A stretch of 64,000 bases of DNA from Corbicula japonica (Eukaryota; Mollusca; Bivalvia; Venerida; Cyrenidae): contig JAZAYU010000008.1 of NCBI GenBank assembly GCA_038501625.1, positions 12,550,620 to 12,614,619 of the forward strand, in the 5' to 3' direction. A program made the translations under genes and the position numbers. The notes beneath the pieces were generated by a model. The model saw only the letters and a list, made by a program, of their open reading frames with translations. It had not been told where the DNA came from and ran no database searches. Positions 44,870 to 57,479 of the stretch are shown here, piece by piece. Each line of letters opens with the position of its first letter. Positions within the stretch are counted from its first letter, which is position 1.

Positions 44870-45830
44870 ATATTGTCTGCCCCGTTTCCAGTCCTCCTTG
44901 GATAATTTTGTGTGCAGCGTTTCCTGTCCTCCTTAGAAAATTTTGTGTACACCGTTTCAAGTCCTTCTTGGATAATTTTGTCTGACCCGTTTCCATTCCT
45001 CCTTGGATAATTTTGTCTGACCCGTTTCCACTCCACCTTGGATAATTTTGTCTGACCCGTTTCCAATGCTCCTTGGATAATTTTGCCTGCTCCGTTTCCA
45101 GTCCTCCTTGGATAATTTTGCCTGCTCCGTTTCCAGTCCTCCTTGGATAATTTTGTCTGACCCGTTTCCAGTCCTCCTTGGATAATTTTGTGTGCAGCGT
45201 TTCCTGTCCTCCTTAGAAAATTATGTGTACACCATTTTAAGTCCTCCTTGGATAATTTTGTCTGTCCCGTTTCCAGTCCTCTTTGGATAATTTTGTCTGT
45301 ACCATTTCCTGACATCTATGCATAATTGTGTCTGACCCGTTTCGAGTCCTCCTTGGATAATTTTGCCTGCTCCGTTTCCAGTCCTCCTTGGATAATTTTG
45401 CCTGCTCCGTTTCCATTCCTCCTTGGATAATTTTGTCTGACCCGTTTCCAGTCCTCTTTGGATAATTTTGTCTGTACCATTTCCTGACATCTATGGATAA
45501 TTGTGTCTGCCCCTTTTCAGTCCTCCTTGAATAATTTGTCTGCTCCGTTTTCAGTCTTCCTTGGATAATTTTGTCTGTCCTGTTTCCAATCCTCCTTTGA
45601 TTATTTTGTCTGCACCATTTCCTGTCCTCCTTGGATATTTGGTCTTTTCCGTTTCCAGTCCTCCTTGGATAATTTTGTCTGTCCTGTTTCCAATCCTCAT
45701 TTGATTATTTTGTCTGCACCATTTTCTGTCCTCCTCGGATATTTTGTATGTCCCGTTTCCAGTCCTCCTTGGATAATTTTGTATGCTCCGTTACAAGTCC
45801 TGCTTTGATAATTTTGTCTGCTCTGTTTCG
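44870..45830. repeat. 35-bp minisatellite, about 27 units
   Basis: Unit CCAGTCCTCCTTGGATAATT followed by TTGTCTG and a variable CCCGTTT/CTCCGTTT segment. Variant blocks recur in order (for example GTGTGCAGCGTTTCC then CCTTAGAAAATT at 44905 and 45190). The minus-strand ORFs here are artefacts of the repeat. Confidence 0.95.
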
Positions 45831-46205
45831 ATAGCAGAATTCCATTAGGCTACTGCCAATGTCTTGTCATTTCCAAAATCATGATTGAATGTAATAAATG
45901 TCCCCGGTATCTTGTCTATTTATTACTTTGTTGAAGCTTGTGCATTTAGTGTAATACGCATGTTAGGAAAATCACATTTAAAACAAGAGGACCAAAATTA
46001 CACAAGGTACAACAAAAAAATGACAAAAATGTTAAATTTAACTTACTGGCCTTATAGCATTGTCGATAACTTGAACTGATAAAAAAACTGACAGAGCTGC
46101 CACCAATGCTATTCAATTATAATATAATGACAGTACAAAACTATTCACTTGCAAGGTTGTGATGAATTATGGTGATGTTAAGGTAGTAGTTATAACCTGC
46201 TGCTG
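45831..46205. other. no gene seen
   Basis: Spacer between the minisatellite and the cysteine-rich ORF; AT-rich with nothing recognised. Confidence 0.4.
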
Positions 46206-46478
46206 ATGTCCAAACAATTTTTGACACTCGTCAAAGTCGTTCAAGAAAAGGCAGGACATAGACCAATTGCCGGAGGGGAGCATGTGACAAAAGAATGTTC
46301 AATGGGACATGCGCCGGTGAGCCGCCGGAGGGGACCTGAAGTAGAACCCGCAGACTCACGTGATATCTGTCCGAGGACATGTATGTTCGGGTGCATCCAG
46401 AAAGCCTGTCGTTGCCTACCAGATAAGTGCAAGACCGATCGACTTCATCGTCAAAATAAAGAAACTTGGTACATGTAG
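46206..46478 (+). CDS. cysteine-rich ORF, 90 aa, unrecognised
   Basis: The C-terminal half reads DICPRTCMFGCIQKACRCLP and DKCKTDRLHRQ, with Cys spacing C-x3-C-x3-C-x4-C-x-C-x4-C, unlike the AT-rich surroundings. The DNA is also more GC-rich here (46260-46440). There is no signal peptide after the ATG at 46206, and a better reading may be a terminal exon beginning further in. It could encode the tail of a small secreted Cys-rich protein. I do not recognise a family and no splice partner was found nearby. Confidence 0.3.
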   Translation: MSKQFLTLVKVVQEKAGHRPIAGGEHVTKECSMGHAPVSRRRGPEVEPADSRDICPRTCMFGCIQKACRCLPDKCKTDRLHRQNKETWYM

Positions 46479-47115
46479 GTAAGTTAGTTATGACAAAAAG
46501 ACGAACTCTTGTTCATTTTGAACAGCTCAACGGAAGAGGTGAACTTTTATGCAAAAGCTTTTTCATATTGATAACTGGGGAACCCTGCCCGTTCAGTAAT
46601 TTGAGAACCCCCTGAGGTCTTACGTACAAGAACTCGGTATCGGTTGTCATTACAAATTAACGGCCTTTATGAACTTTAAATACAACAGGCCATTGCCAAA
46701 GTGACTTTAAATGCAAACATCTTGTCCATTCAATAACAAGGGATGAGTAGGGCCAAGTATCGTCAAACCTGTAGGATGTCTATGTCATTATCAGTAAACG
46801 CAACTTATCGAGTTTTGAGTCGAAAGTCAGTTACCTTAAATGCAAAACAAGAGGGTCATGATGACTCTTTATCGTTCGACCGAGTACAACTGCTTTTAAT
46901 AAAGTTGTTACGGGCCTGGTCAATCTGTGCGAGACTAGGGCTGGGTGAAACTGACTTCCGCTTAATAGGCAGTCGCAGTCGCAAGAGATATAAAAACTCT
47001 GGCCTTACCATAAATAGATCCAAGGTTTGTACAGATTTCAAGACAAATATCATTTATCAATCTGACGCTGTTAAATACTGCAATAAAATTTGCAAATGAG
47101 TTGTTCAATCAACGC
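46479..47115. other. no gene seen
   Basis: A chance ORF at 46743-47099 has no family signature. Loose repeats of CAAAGTGACTTTAAATGC-like text suggest decayed dispersed repeat. Confidence 0.35.
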
Positions 47116-47620
47116 TTTATTAAAACTAGAAATCATCGAAACAACCTTTCTGACAGTTTTTCAGGAAATTTGGGTTAATAAGGTTTTACCATATTTGGGC
47201 TGTGTGACCTAATTTTTGACACCACATAATCCATATTAAAACTTGAGCTAGAAATCATCGAAACAACGTTTTTGAAATATTTCCAGAATATTTGGGCGGA
47301 AAATGTTACCTCTTGAGTGTTAACAAGGTTTTTTTTCACATTTGGGCTGTGTGACCTAGTTTTTAAGCCCAGATGACCCATATTCGAACATGAACTAGAA
47401 ATCTTCCAATTAACCTTTCTGACATATTACATGGATATTTGGGCTGAAAATGTTACCTCTAAAGTGTTCGCAAGGTTTTTCCATATTTGGGCTCTGTGAT
47501 CTAGTTTTATTATCCCAGATGACTCATATTCGAGCTTGAGCTAAAAATCACCGAAACAACCTTTCTGACAAATTTCCAGGATATTCGGGCTGAAAATGTT
47601 ACCTCTACAGTGTTAACTAG
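47116..47620. repeat. tandem repeat of about 150 bp, 3-4 copies
   Basis: Recurring blocks: GAAATCATCGAAACAACCTT, GGATATTTGGGCTGAAAATG, CATATTTGGGCTGTGTGACC and CCCAGATGACCCATATTCG. Copies start near 47120, 47225, 47385 and 47530. Confidence 0.85.
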
Positions 47621-47623
47621 AGC

Positions 47624-49113
47624 TAACACTGAAGGTGATTAATAACCCCTCCACCAGCCCCCAGAACAATGTTCTTAATATTACATAACACAGACCTAAG
47701 CAGGTCATTGACAAGCAACAAGAGCAATGACCAGTATGAATATAGGAATTCTAACTTGGATATTTTCACTCTGCTACTGAAATGTTTGTTTAATCAAATG
47801 TTATCACTGAATAACCAGTTAATGAAATGTTCAGAAAAGACCGAATTTTAAGACAGTAAAACGTTGAGGTCAAAATTTGCTTGGTAAATGTACAAAAAGT
47901 GAAATTAATCACAAAATTTACACTTTATATAGTTATATCCTGCGTCCCTTACGACAATAATGAACTTATTCGTATGAACAATAAAAATGTCAAATCTGGC
48001 AAAATTACAGATGATGCCAAACATATGTTTAAAGTTTCAAGTAAAAAAAATTATGAACTTATCGATATGAAAAATATGTCTACCACATCGACACTTCATG
48101 CTGAACACATGATTTTAGTTTCACGTCAATATCTTGAAAATGTATTAGTTCACATCACAAGATTCTGTTTAATCATTCCCCTACAAAAATAATGGTTTGG
48201 CTCACATGAAAATATGTCACACACATCTACACTTCACGCCGAACATATGTTTTAAGTTTGAAGTAATTATCTTGAAAACTGTACAAGTAGTTCGCGTCAC
48301 AATGTTTTGTTTAATAGTGCTCCCGTCCGAAAAATAATGGACTGATCCAGATGAAACATATGTAATATCATGCCGAATATATGTAAAAAGCTTCAAGTCA
48401 ATATTTAGAAAAGTGGAGAAGTATTTGTGTCATAATATTTAGTTACATAATGCTCCCCTTTCAAAAAATAATGGACTTATGCACAAAAAATATGTCACGT
48501 ACATGCGCACTTCATGCAGGACATATAATTTAAGTTTCAAGTCATTATCTTGAAAATTGTAGAAGTTTGCATAACACAATTTTTTTAAATCATGTTCCTG
48601 CAAAAATTAATGGACTGATCCAAACAAAAAATATGTCAAGCACATCTACACTTCATGCCGAACATATGTTCAAAGTTTCAAGGCAATATCTAAAAGTCTG
48701 TACAAGAAGTTCACGTCACAAGATTTCGTTGAATCATGCTCCCCTCCTAAAAATAATGGACTAATCCACGTGAAAAAATACATGTCGCGCAAATCTTCTC
48801 ACGAACATATTTTTAAAGTTTCAAGTTGGTAGATGTAGTTCATGTTTTCTGAAAATTGCCAGGATATTTGGACTGAAACAGTAGCTACTAGAGCCTTAAC
48901 AAGATTTTTCAATTTTTAGGTCATGTGACCTAGTTTTTGACCCCAGATGACCCATATTTGAAATCGTCCGATAAATTACTGGGACATACATCCTTACCAA
49001 GTTTCGAGACAACCGGCGCAAAAATGTGACCGCTAGAGTGTAAACGAAGTAAGTGTGGACGGACATTCATCGATCCTAATAGCTCACCCTGAGCCAGCTC
49101 AGGTGAACTAAAA
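47624..49113. repeat. composite dispersed repeat with roughly 155-bp internal tandem units
   Basis: Opens with CTAGAGCTAACACTGAAGGT at 47624 and ends in the hairpin-like AATAGCTCACCCTGAGC / GCTCAGGTGAACTAAAA (about 49078-49113). Inside, ATCTACACTTCATGCCGAAC, ATATGTTTAAAGTTTCAAG and AATAATGGACTGATCCAC recur about six times (48060-48830). A second member begins at 63322 and runs off the window. Confidence 0.85.
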
Positions 49114-50699
49114 ATCTTGTCAGAAGAATAGTTGGAAAAAGCTGTAGCCTGGTGGTCTAAACTTGATAGGTGTGTTGGCCATGAAAAGTTGAAGTAGATG
49201 CGCCGTAAAGTACATGGTTACATAAAATGCGGAACATGTGCTCAATAAACAGAACATATCGAGGCCATCAAACTTGGTAGGACATGACAACAATGAGACC
49301 CTCTATTTATTCTGAGGTCAAAAGTAAAGGTTCAATGTCATAGTGACCATCTGCAAGGCTAGTTGGCTGCAGTCAATATGTTTCACAACATCTTATGTTT
49401 TACACTGGGTTGATCTTGGCATTGGTTTTCTTTGCATCAACCTCACATTCGCTACATGTAATTGTTGTCCCGTTTCCAAATTTAATATTAATATTGTTGA
49501 TAAAATCTTACAACCTACTTTTCTTCATCAAACGAACGTTGAGTTTTGAAAGCTTGTTAAGTTACTTTAATTGCTGCCATCATAATAGTCTCCTAAAGAT
49601 CAAACTCCTCGAATACCTGTACACTTTTCTGGACAAGTTTGTTTTGTGTTTTTGCATGCAACACTGTCAGCCATCTGGCCTAGGTGCTCCAGAAATGAAC
49701 GATCATTTTGTAACTAACAAATAAATTCTTGGTTTCCGAGGCCTCCCAGTGCGGCGTCCGTTAAACGCCGTCCCATACATTCGATCAGTGCTGTAATCAA
49801 TTGCGCCCTTTGAAAGCCGAAAGAAGTTTTATGAAAGCAGTTTTATGACGAGAAGCCACTAATCTTAAAATGGTTGAGATCAATGCGAAGAATCTGCAAA
49901 GGTTAAACATAAAACAAAGATTTCAATAAGTTACTTATGTTTATTTTTGGAACTGAGAAATGAGGGTTAAAACAAAACCTGTAACTTAATTTTGTTCGGA
50001 CAACTTTGATCTTAGTATTTTATATGAATATAATTATATCTTCTTAATCTGGATAAGGAATTAAGCTACGTAAATCCTATAAGTGACGACCAGGAGTTTG
50101 ACCAATATAGACCCATATCACCATAATACATGTCTGAACACCATAGTTATTGTCTTTGCTGCATAGTAAGATTTGCCAAAACTATGAAAAATACAACGAA
50201 TGAAATTTCACTATTTTATTTGAAAAGTTCAAAAAGAATGAGATAACTATATGTTTTTTTAAAGGGCATATTTCTCCCCATTTAACATACTAGGAATTGA
50301 AATCATTAATGCCAAGTACAGACATGAGAAAAAATAAGAAGTGTATGACATAAGCTGAATTAACCTTGAACTTAACCTTGAACTTTGGCATAAGACGTGA
50401 TTTTATGTGGGACAAAGGGTGAAATTGTATGTCAGCCTCAACTGTAGTCAATGGTGGGAAATCTTCAATGATGAGAAAGGACGTGATAAAGAAATAAAGA
50501 CAGCAGCTAAAGTGACTTTAAACTTAAGCATTAGACATGTGAATAAATGAATATGTGTGGGATTGGTGCCAAATAGACTGTGAGCTTGAACTGCGGCCTA
50601 GTGAAATTGTCAAGTAGAAATATAATATTACCTAAGAACATGTTAAATTGACATTAACCTTCTATATACTGACTCCAAATTCAGTGATTTCACTAATTC
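49114..50699. other. no gene; one SINE-core fragment at 49745-49800
   Basis: 49745-49800 (AGTGCGGCGTCCGTTAAACG, TCAGTGCTGT) resembles the SINE core at 43428-43490. 49640-49670 (TTTTTGCATGCAACACTGTC) may be a scrap of Naiad UTR. Otherwise nothing supportable. Confidence 0.4.
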
Positions 50700-51450
50700 C
50701 AAATACAATATGAGGCATCTGCTCAAGGATTCCAATCATTTGGTGATATTTGAAGACTCAGGGATAAAGCTTCTTGACTTGTAGTATTTGGTTTGACCTT
50801 TGAGGCCCATGTGACCTGACTTTTGACCTAGTGACACCAAAAACAATAGAAGCCATAGTCAAGACTAAAATCATAATGTGAAGTTTAATGACTCAGTCAA
50901 CTGATAAGATCTTCAAAGCCCCACCTTTACCCAGTGACGCTAAAATTTATAGCATTATCTGTAAGGCTTCCAATCATGCTGTTTAGTTTGAAGACTCTTG
51001 GGGAAAATTAATGTGACTTTTTTAAAGTCCCTGTTACCATGCCCCACTGACCCCAAAATCAACTGCAGACAAAGACTATAATCATACTGTAAAGTTTGAA
51101 GAGTGTCAAAAATGTCTTCCATGAGTAAAACTGGAAATAATGTACAAGCTGCAAGTGACCTTGACCCAGTTACCCCCAAAATAATAGTGGCCATCTATTC
51201 AAGAACTACAATCGTATTTTAAGTAGAGGCTCCAAAAAAGTGGGCAATCTATTAAATGAGTACAATATACTCAAAGACAACAATCATACTTTGAAGTATG
51301 AAGACTGGGTAAAGGGTTCTTCACTTACTGAGCACCAATGGATTTTACCTTTAAGGTCTCTTGTGACCTTGACTTTTGACCCTTAAAACAATAAGGATAG
51401 TCAACTCAGTAGGTCCAATCATCCTATGAAGTTTGAATTGACCTACTGTT
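50700..51450. repeat. degenerate tandem repeat, about 110-130 bp period
   Basis: Recurring CAATCATNCTNTNAAGTTTGAAGA at about 50733, 50971, 51080, 51284 and 51417, separated by TGACCTTGAC..TTGACCCC-type text. Strongly diverged. Confidence 0.6.
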
Positions 51451-52190
51451 ATTGGGAGTAATGTGTAATGGAAATAAGGATAGCAAATAACAATGTCTCT
51501 CTAAGAGGCAGGGAGACATAATAGTTCCTCAGCAACACACTATGGATAACACAGAAATGATGGATTGACCAGTGAATAGATCAAACCCTCAGCAAATCAC
51601 TCAAGCAATCATTTATCATCAACAGCAGCACCTACACTATCTCAACCATAATGAGGATGATAATGATGATGACAATCATCATCATTGTTTTTGACTGACT
51701 TTCTGGATCCTGGCCTGACTGTGGAGTAGCTTTGTTTGTTTTTAAGAGAACCAAGTGGAGAAAGTGTACATATGACACACCCTAGAAAGACCAAAAAACC
51801 AGTACATGCAAGCCTAATACAGCACTTATTAGTCTTTAAAGAACAAATGCAATCTGGAATTGACATCCCTTTAATAGATTCATTCAACAAATAATTAAAT
51901 ATTGAATAATAATAAAGGATAAATGATTTTAAAGCATCTTAAGAAAGTCAAAATTCCCTTTGCAAGTCTGTATACAATCATGATGAAAAGATAATCCTGT
52001 TTCCACAAGGGTTTGGATGATTTTATGTCAAAATATGAGGATTTGAAAATAAATTATTATTTAATTGAAATTTACAAAAAAAATTTACTATTAAAGGACT
52101 TAAACAGTAAAATAAAGTGAACAGAAAATTAATCATGACTTACCTAAAATTTATTGATTAAGATAAGTAAACGAAATTTGGTTGGAATTA
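51451..52190. other. no gene seen
   Basis: AT-rich; a small imperfect ATGATGATGACAATCATCATC palindrome-like run near 51657-51690. The ORF at 51642-51890 (minus) has no family signature. Confidence 0.35.
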
Positions 52191-52310
52191 TTAACCCCTT
52201 ACTTCATCTACATGCATTTAATTGCATGTGTGACAAGTGTAGATCCAGATCAGCTGGCACATTCATGCTGTCTGATCAGTAGCTGTTTTGTTTGCTCTTT
52301 GGGAAACATT
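52191..52310. mobile_element. partial TTAA-type fold-back MITE
   Basis: Begins TTAACCCCTTACTTCATC and contains AGTGTAGATCCAGATCAGC and GCACATTC, the left half of the element seen complete at 54163-54404. Confidence 0.65.
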
Positions 52311-52354
52311 AAGATTTGCCTTAGCTTAGGATGCTTAAGAACCATTAACATCTG

Positions 52355-52473
52355 CCCAAGATTATAAAACTGAGATTGCAGACCAATCTCAAGCATCCAA
52401 CTGGTCTCCATTTCAACAAATCAGATGCTTAAGATATGAGACTGGTCTCCAATGTCAGTTTTATGATCTTGGG
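52355..52473. repeat. fold-back element, diverged sibling of 1522-1649
   Basis: CCCAAGATTATAAAACTGA at the left and TCAGTTTTATGATCTTGGG at the right form inverted ends. The arms contain AATCTCAAGCATCC and AAATCAGATGCTTAAGA, as in the first copy. Confidence 0.82.
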
Positions 52474-54162
52474 ACCTTGACATACAAGTAAAACAAGAAT
52501 GTAAAAGTGCAGTTTAACAAGTGCAGACCAAGTACATATACACTAACAGGAAATAGAAACATAACACTAAAATATACTTTTATATATATATGTCAGTTTT
52601 TTCATATAAGATCAAAGTCTGTATTTGTATATATTTTCAGAAAAAGCTTAAACCTTATGCAAGCCAATACAATTTTTTAAAATTAAACATTTTAATGATT
52701 TAAAAAAAGGAAAACATCTGTTAGCAGAATTTACCAGTATCAAAAATCTATAAATCAATTGTATGGTAATATTTCTCAATTTCAATTATATGGTAATATA
52801 TTTTTATTGTTATGTTCCTTTTTTCTTTTAGCATAAAATATAAACACATGACTGTATAATATTTACTCTACTGAAATAAAATTTCAATAAATCAAATTTC
52901 ATCATCATTTCTATTTGATTGTAACCATTTTAACGTTTCATGTGATATTACGGTAATTACACATTAATTTAAATGAAGGAATTACAAAAATGACAAAATA
53001 AAATCCTAAATTGAAAAAAGTTACTTATAAAATCCACAGAGAATAAATATCGTTCAGTTTTCATTAACAACAATTTACTGGTACAAGTTAGTTCTTATCC
53101 TCCATGGATGATGCTTTTATCCCAAATGCCACAATGTAGATTCAGATCAGCACACAGTCATGCAGTATGATCAGGATTTACACTTGTCACCTACAGATTC
53201 ATTTTGTTATTTTTGACCAAAAAAAGAAGCACACTACATGGATCTGCCAATCGATATTGATCTACACAAGTTGCAAATGGGTTAAAATACATACATATGT
53301 AATAAAGGGTAAAAAACAATGTACAAGCAATTATGATTTCTTAAGAAGTTCCTTAAAATTTAATATCATTTTTTTACAATTTTCATTAATTATTAAGGTA
53401 ATTCAAGTAAAATAAAATTAAATAAAATTATCACAATGAAAAAAGAATTAAATGTATATGTCATTTGACATGCAACTTATGCTGATGATCATCTGAGTAG
53501 CCAAAGCTGCTTTTCTCCGAGGGCCAAAACAATATTCTTATAATAATGACATATGGTGAGAAATTTTAAGACATCATAATCCATTTTTCTTGGAATTTTG
53601 ACCCAATTACTCTTAAAATTCTGTAAAAATAAATGTAAATACCAATAATTTTAATCCTAGTAAAAGCTTTAGTAACATTTATTGCCTTTGTAGACCCATA
53701 TCAGCCTGTGCATCAACAAAGTCTGGTCAAGATCTACACTGTTTGTGAGAAGGTAACACATGTCTGCCAACTCCACACGACATAATGAATGGGTTGGATA
53801 TGCTGGCTTCCACCCCATGTGCAACTAATGAGGAAAGCCAGGACCACTACCCTTATTTAGGGCATGGAAACCTCCATGAACTATAGAACTGTCAGTATAT
53901 ACCATTTAAGGAAAATAAAAACACTCATAAAAAAGATGTTTTACAGAAAACCACAAAATTAAGATCCAAGAAAATTTATAAATGCAAAGCACTTTGAATA
54001 ATTGATTTGACAGGAGAGCATAGACTTTTATCAGACTGACTGATACAGACTTATCTGGGTTAACATGATAGCAAATCATGTATGCCATGTCTATTGTAGG
54101 TAGAAATGTAACTATCTTCTTCAATGTCTGAATTTATCAGGGCAAACTCCGGTTAGCTGGAT
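52474..54162. other. AT-rich DNA with MITE scraps, no gene
   Basis: Fragments of the TTAA MITE (GTAGATTCAGATCAGCAC near 53136, and 53698-53745) are the only recognisable parts. Confidence 0.4.
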
Positions 54163-54404
54163 TTAACCCTTTCCTCCATATATACGCATTTTTACGCATA
54201 TGCGACCAGTGTAGATCCAGATCAGCTGGCACATCTGTGCCATCTAATCAGGATCTGCACTGGTTGCATTTTGGTCAGAAATAACCTAATGAATAAAAAT
54301 GCAAACAGTTTAGATCCTGATCAAACGGAACAGATGTGCCTGCTGATCTGGATCTAAACTGTTCGCCCATGAATTAAAGGTGTATCTATGGAGGCAAGGG
54401 TTAA
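54163..54404. mobile_element. complete TTAA-flanked fold-back MITE
   Basis: TTAA (54163-54166) + CCCTTTCCTCCATA ... TATGGAGGCAAGGG + TTAA (54401-54404). Inside, AGTGTAGATCCAGATCAGC and its complement occur several times in alternating orientation, so nested hairpins form. TTAA plus CCC ends fits a piggyBac-mobilised MITE (inference). Confidence 0.82.
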
Positions 54405-55566
54405 GACTGCCCAGTTACCTCTAAGACGGGACTTCCCAGTAGGAGCAGATTATCTTTGTGTATTAAATTACTTTTTCCTTGCAGAATAGATATCCATTGC
54501 AACCTTTCATATATTTGTTTTAAAGGCAGTCGCTACAGTTTCATAAAAATTTTCCCAATAATAGATTTCATTCAAACTTTGTATATGTCAAGAACATGAT
54601 GTTATGCAATGAAAAACCAAATAAAAATGGGACCTTACCGGGGTTACTTGTTTTTTATTAGATACCGAAGATGTCACATTTTGAACAATTTTTACGATTT
54701 TCATAGACTTCTTTGTTGGCAGAAAATCATAGAATGTATCACAAGAATATCATAAATAATTCTATTTTTCAGTTAAAAACATTCTAAATTACAAATAAAT
54801 TGCTAATTATTGCAATACAAATAATGAAACACTTATAAAAAATTAAGTATTACTTATTTTATTACAAAGAATTTATCGTCAAATCTTTTCATTCTAAGGG
54901 ATGTTTTTAAGTTTACTTAAATTTAACATAATAGAATTTTACCATATACTACCAATATATTCACCAATGTATAACAAACATAAAATAAAAAAGAAAAATG
55001 TAGGTTACCATGTTAATTTGTTCGAAATGGCAATTTCAAAAAGTGGGGGGGTCGTAATTATGTATAAACAAAAAGACTAAAAGGTATATAGTGTTCATCA
55101 TTAATTATTACAGTGGTATCATTTTATTTTGATATGGCTTAATTTTTGCGTATTTCGCGCTCGGACCAGTGCGCGAATTTAAAAACCTAAGCCAAAATTT
55201 AACCAATAATCCACACACATATCCGAAACGAGCTATGTCCGAATAAGTCATGTCTTGGACCGTGAACTGTGTTTTATACATTGACAAAACCCAGATTGGA
55301 CCGTGAACTGTGTTGTATACATTGCATTTAGACGGTGGTACAGTAGTTTAATACTCTTTGAAAAAACTGTAGCGAAGGCCTTTAACTGACTTTTTAAGTT
55401 CTGCCTTCATTTTTCAAACTAAAAAAATAAATTATGAGTTTACATATTCTTGTTTATTTTTATTAGCTCTTTTGATCACATGCCGAGTCCCTTCACCCAC
55501 TGGTAAACACTGATAACTCATAACAATATATCTTCCATCACAGCAGGGCTCAGTGGGTAACATGAG
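54405..55566. other. no gene seen
   Basis: AT-rich with a small repeat near 55253-55325 (TTGGACCGTGAACTGTGTT twice). Confidence 0.4.
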
Positions 55567-55749
55567 TTAACCATTTACTCAATAAATATGCATTTATTTA
55601 CTTCTCTGTTTGCTTCTTGGTCAGAAATAACCTAATGACTCTAAAAGTGAGCAACAAAGATTCTGATCCGATTGCAAAGGTGTGCCAGCTAACTGGATAT
55701 TCACTGATCGCACAGGCTATAAAATCCATATAAATGGATTGATGGTTAA
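55567..55749. mobile_element. TTAA-flanked fold-back MITE, diverged copy
   Basis: TTAACCATTTACTCAATAAA ... AAATGGATTGATGGTTAA. The inner part keeps a degraded GATTCTGATC..GTGCCAGCT block. Confidence 0.68.
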
Positions 55750-55880
55750 CAGTTCCAATTCTGAGTTGGACATTTACTGGTCAGCACTAGTGAAGCCTTT
55801 AGTTTTACACAATGACTAGCTGGTCAACATTGGTCACTATTCAAGCCATGCCATTTAATGGTCAGTATGACTGAAGTCCT

Positions 55881-55886
55881 TTTATT
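55881..55886 (-). terminator. AATAAA close to the stop of the minus-strand gene
   Basis: AATAAA lies 2 bases after the TAG, so cleavage here would give a very short 3' UTR; a downstream signal may be used instead. Confidence 0.35.
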
Positions 55887-55888
55887 CA

Positions 55889-56023
55889 CTAGAGCCTCAG
55901 ACCTTTCAATTTCAACAAAGGTTTGGAAAGCAAGGGCTCTTTTATTTTTGGACGTGGTGGGAAAAGTTCAGCCTCGCTTTGACTACAGGGAAATCGCCGC
56001 ATGTAAATCTCGGGGTAGGTCTT
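55889..56023 (-). CDS. terminal exon of an unrecognised minus-strand gene
   Basis: On the minus strand, ATAGTTTCAG (acceptor) is followed by 44 codons, [20 protein letters not shown] onward, ending at TAG 55889-55891 with AATAAA two bases later. Its phase (0) and its text join naturally to the exon at 61226-61402, giving ...[18 protein letters not shown]. The peptide is Pro/Lys/Leu-rich and looks like a protein C-terminus. I do not recognise the family. It converges tail-to-tail with the tyrosinase gene. Confidence 0.55.
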   Translation of the reverse strand, partial: KTYPEIYMRRFPCSQSEAELFPPRPKIKEPLLSKPLLKLKGLRL

Positions 56024-56769
56024 CTGAAACTATAAAAAATAATAATTTATACCATCAATTCCAATAATGATAACAGCATATTGAAGATTATAAAAACAAC
56101 TTGAAGAAAGATCTGTCAATAACAAAAGGTCAACTATCGAAAGTTTAATGACCATGCCTCTAAACATGTATTATGAAAAAAAAATTTCCTTTTCCTTTAT
56201 TAATAAACTCTCAAGCGATTCAATAAGAAAAGTATGTACTTCAAAACAGCCATATGACCTCACACATGGCTGATCTAAAGACTTTTTGAAATGAATTACC
56301 AAACATGTTAATACCATATTGGAATTGAAAAGATCGTAAAAATCTAAGTAATGTAAAAAGTAATTGTTCGGATCAAATTAACTCAGTTTCTTGTTGAAGA
56401 CAATTTGAACTCATGTCATCTTCACACCCCTTTTAAGGCTTATTAACTATTTTAATGAAATTTACAATAACCTTTTAATGTTATCGTATGATATAACAAA
56501 AGTACCGCGAAGCGGGGAAATACACCCCAAGGGTTGTTTCAGGGGATGTGAGCAAAATTTTGACAGTTGAAGCCCATAGGACGGGAACAAGCTTCAAAAT
56601 GGTTCAATTAAAAAAGATTGAAGTTATATAAAGAAATCTAAATCCCCACCCCTAAAATCCTAACCAGGTACAAAAATGTCAAGAAAAAACACCAAACAAT
56701 CGGAGATACCATCCATGGTACCACAGAAAAATGGTCTTAGTTTTTTTGCATACTGCCATTAATAAACAC
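56024..56769. other. intron of the minus-strand gene, no exon seen
   Basis: AT-rich; a common-repeat-like stretch AAGTACCGCGAAGCGGGG lies near 56500. Confidence 0.35.
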
Positions 56770-57479
56770 GAGCTGTCAAAGGAGACAGCATGCTCGACTA
56801 TTCGAATCATTTGAAACAAATGCAATTTGAAGATTAAAACAATAACAACTATGGCCATAAATTCATGTGCAATCAGGAAAAATATTAACAAGTGAATGGT
56901 AAGGGAGAAATTCATTTCAAATAACAGAAATAATTCCTTAATGTACCATAAATATTAAACTGAATAGGAAAATAACTATGAAATATTTCTGAATTTGTTA
57001 GAAAACTTGTTAGTAATTTGTTATTAGAGTCATTTACTTTTAGTCAAATATCAATCACTTCAGTAATGTTATAGAAAAAGAACTGAAATGATAATATAAT
57101 GGAAGTTTGAAGTTGATACCTTAAGTATTTGCCAAGTTATCGATGAAGTGCACTTAAGTGAAAATATAAGTGAAACTAGAAATGTGTATATGGGACACGG
57201 ATGCCCCCGCTATGCATTGTTTTCAGACACTCAAGTGCAATGATGGGAATAATAGCATTTCAAAGACAGTGATGTTCGAGTAATTATAAGAATATGCATA
57301 AACTTGAAGATCAAGTAAATTATTTGTATTTGTGGCACTGTTGTCTTCTCATTACCGAAATGTCTGTGAAGAAGTTGGTGGTAATGCAATGCAATATCAT
57401 AGTGAACATTTGTGCTAAGTTATTTTGAAATCCCTTCATTCATAAAGAAGTTATAGCCCGAACAAGTAAATTCAAGTTT

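Noticed and set aside
44824..45490. Minus-strand ORFs (GNGTDKIIQRGLETGQTK and relatives)
   Set aside because: Products of the 35-bp minisatellite read through three units; no other support.
51642..51890. 82-aa minus-strand ORF with His-rich end
   Set aside because: The His run is an ATGATGATG-type simple repeat; no exon signals or domain.
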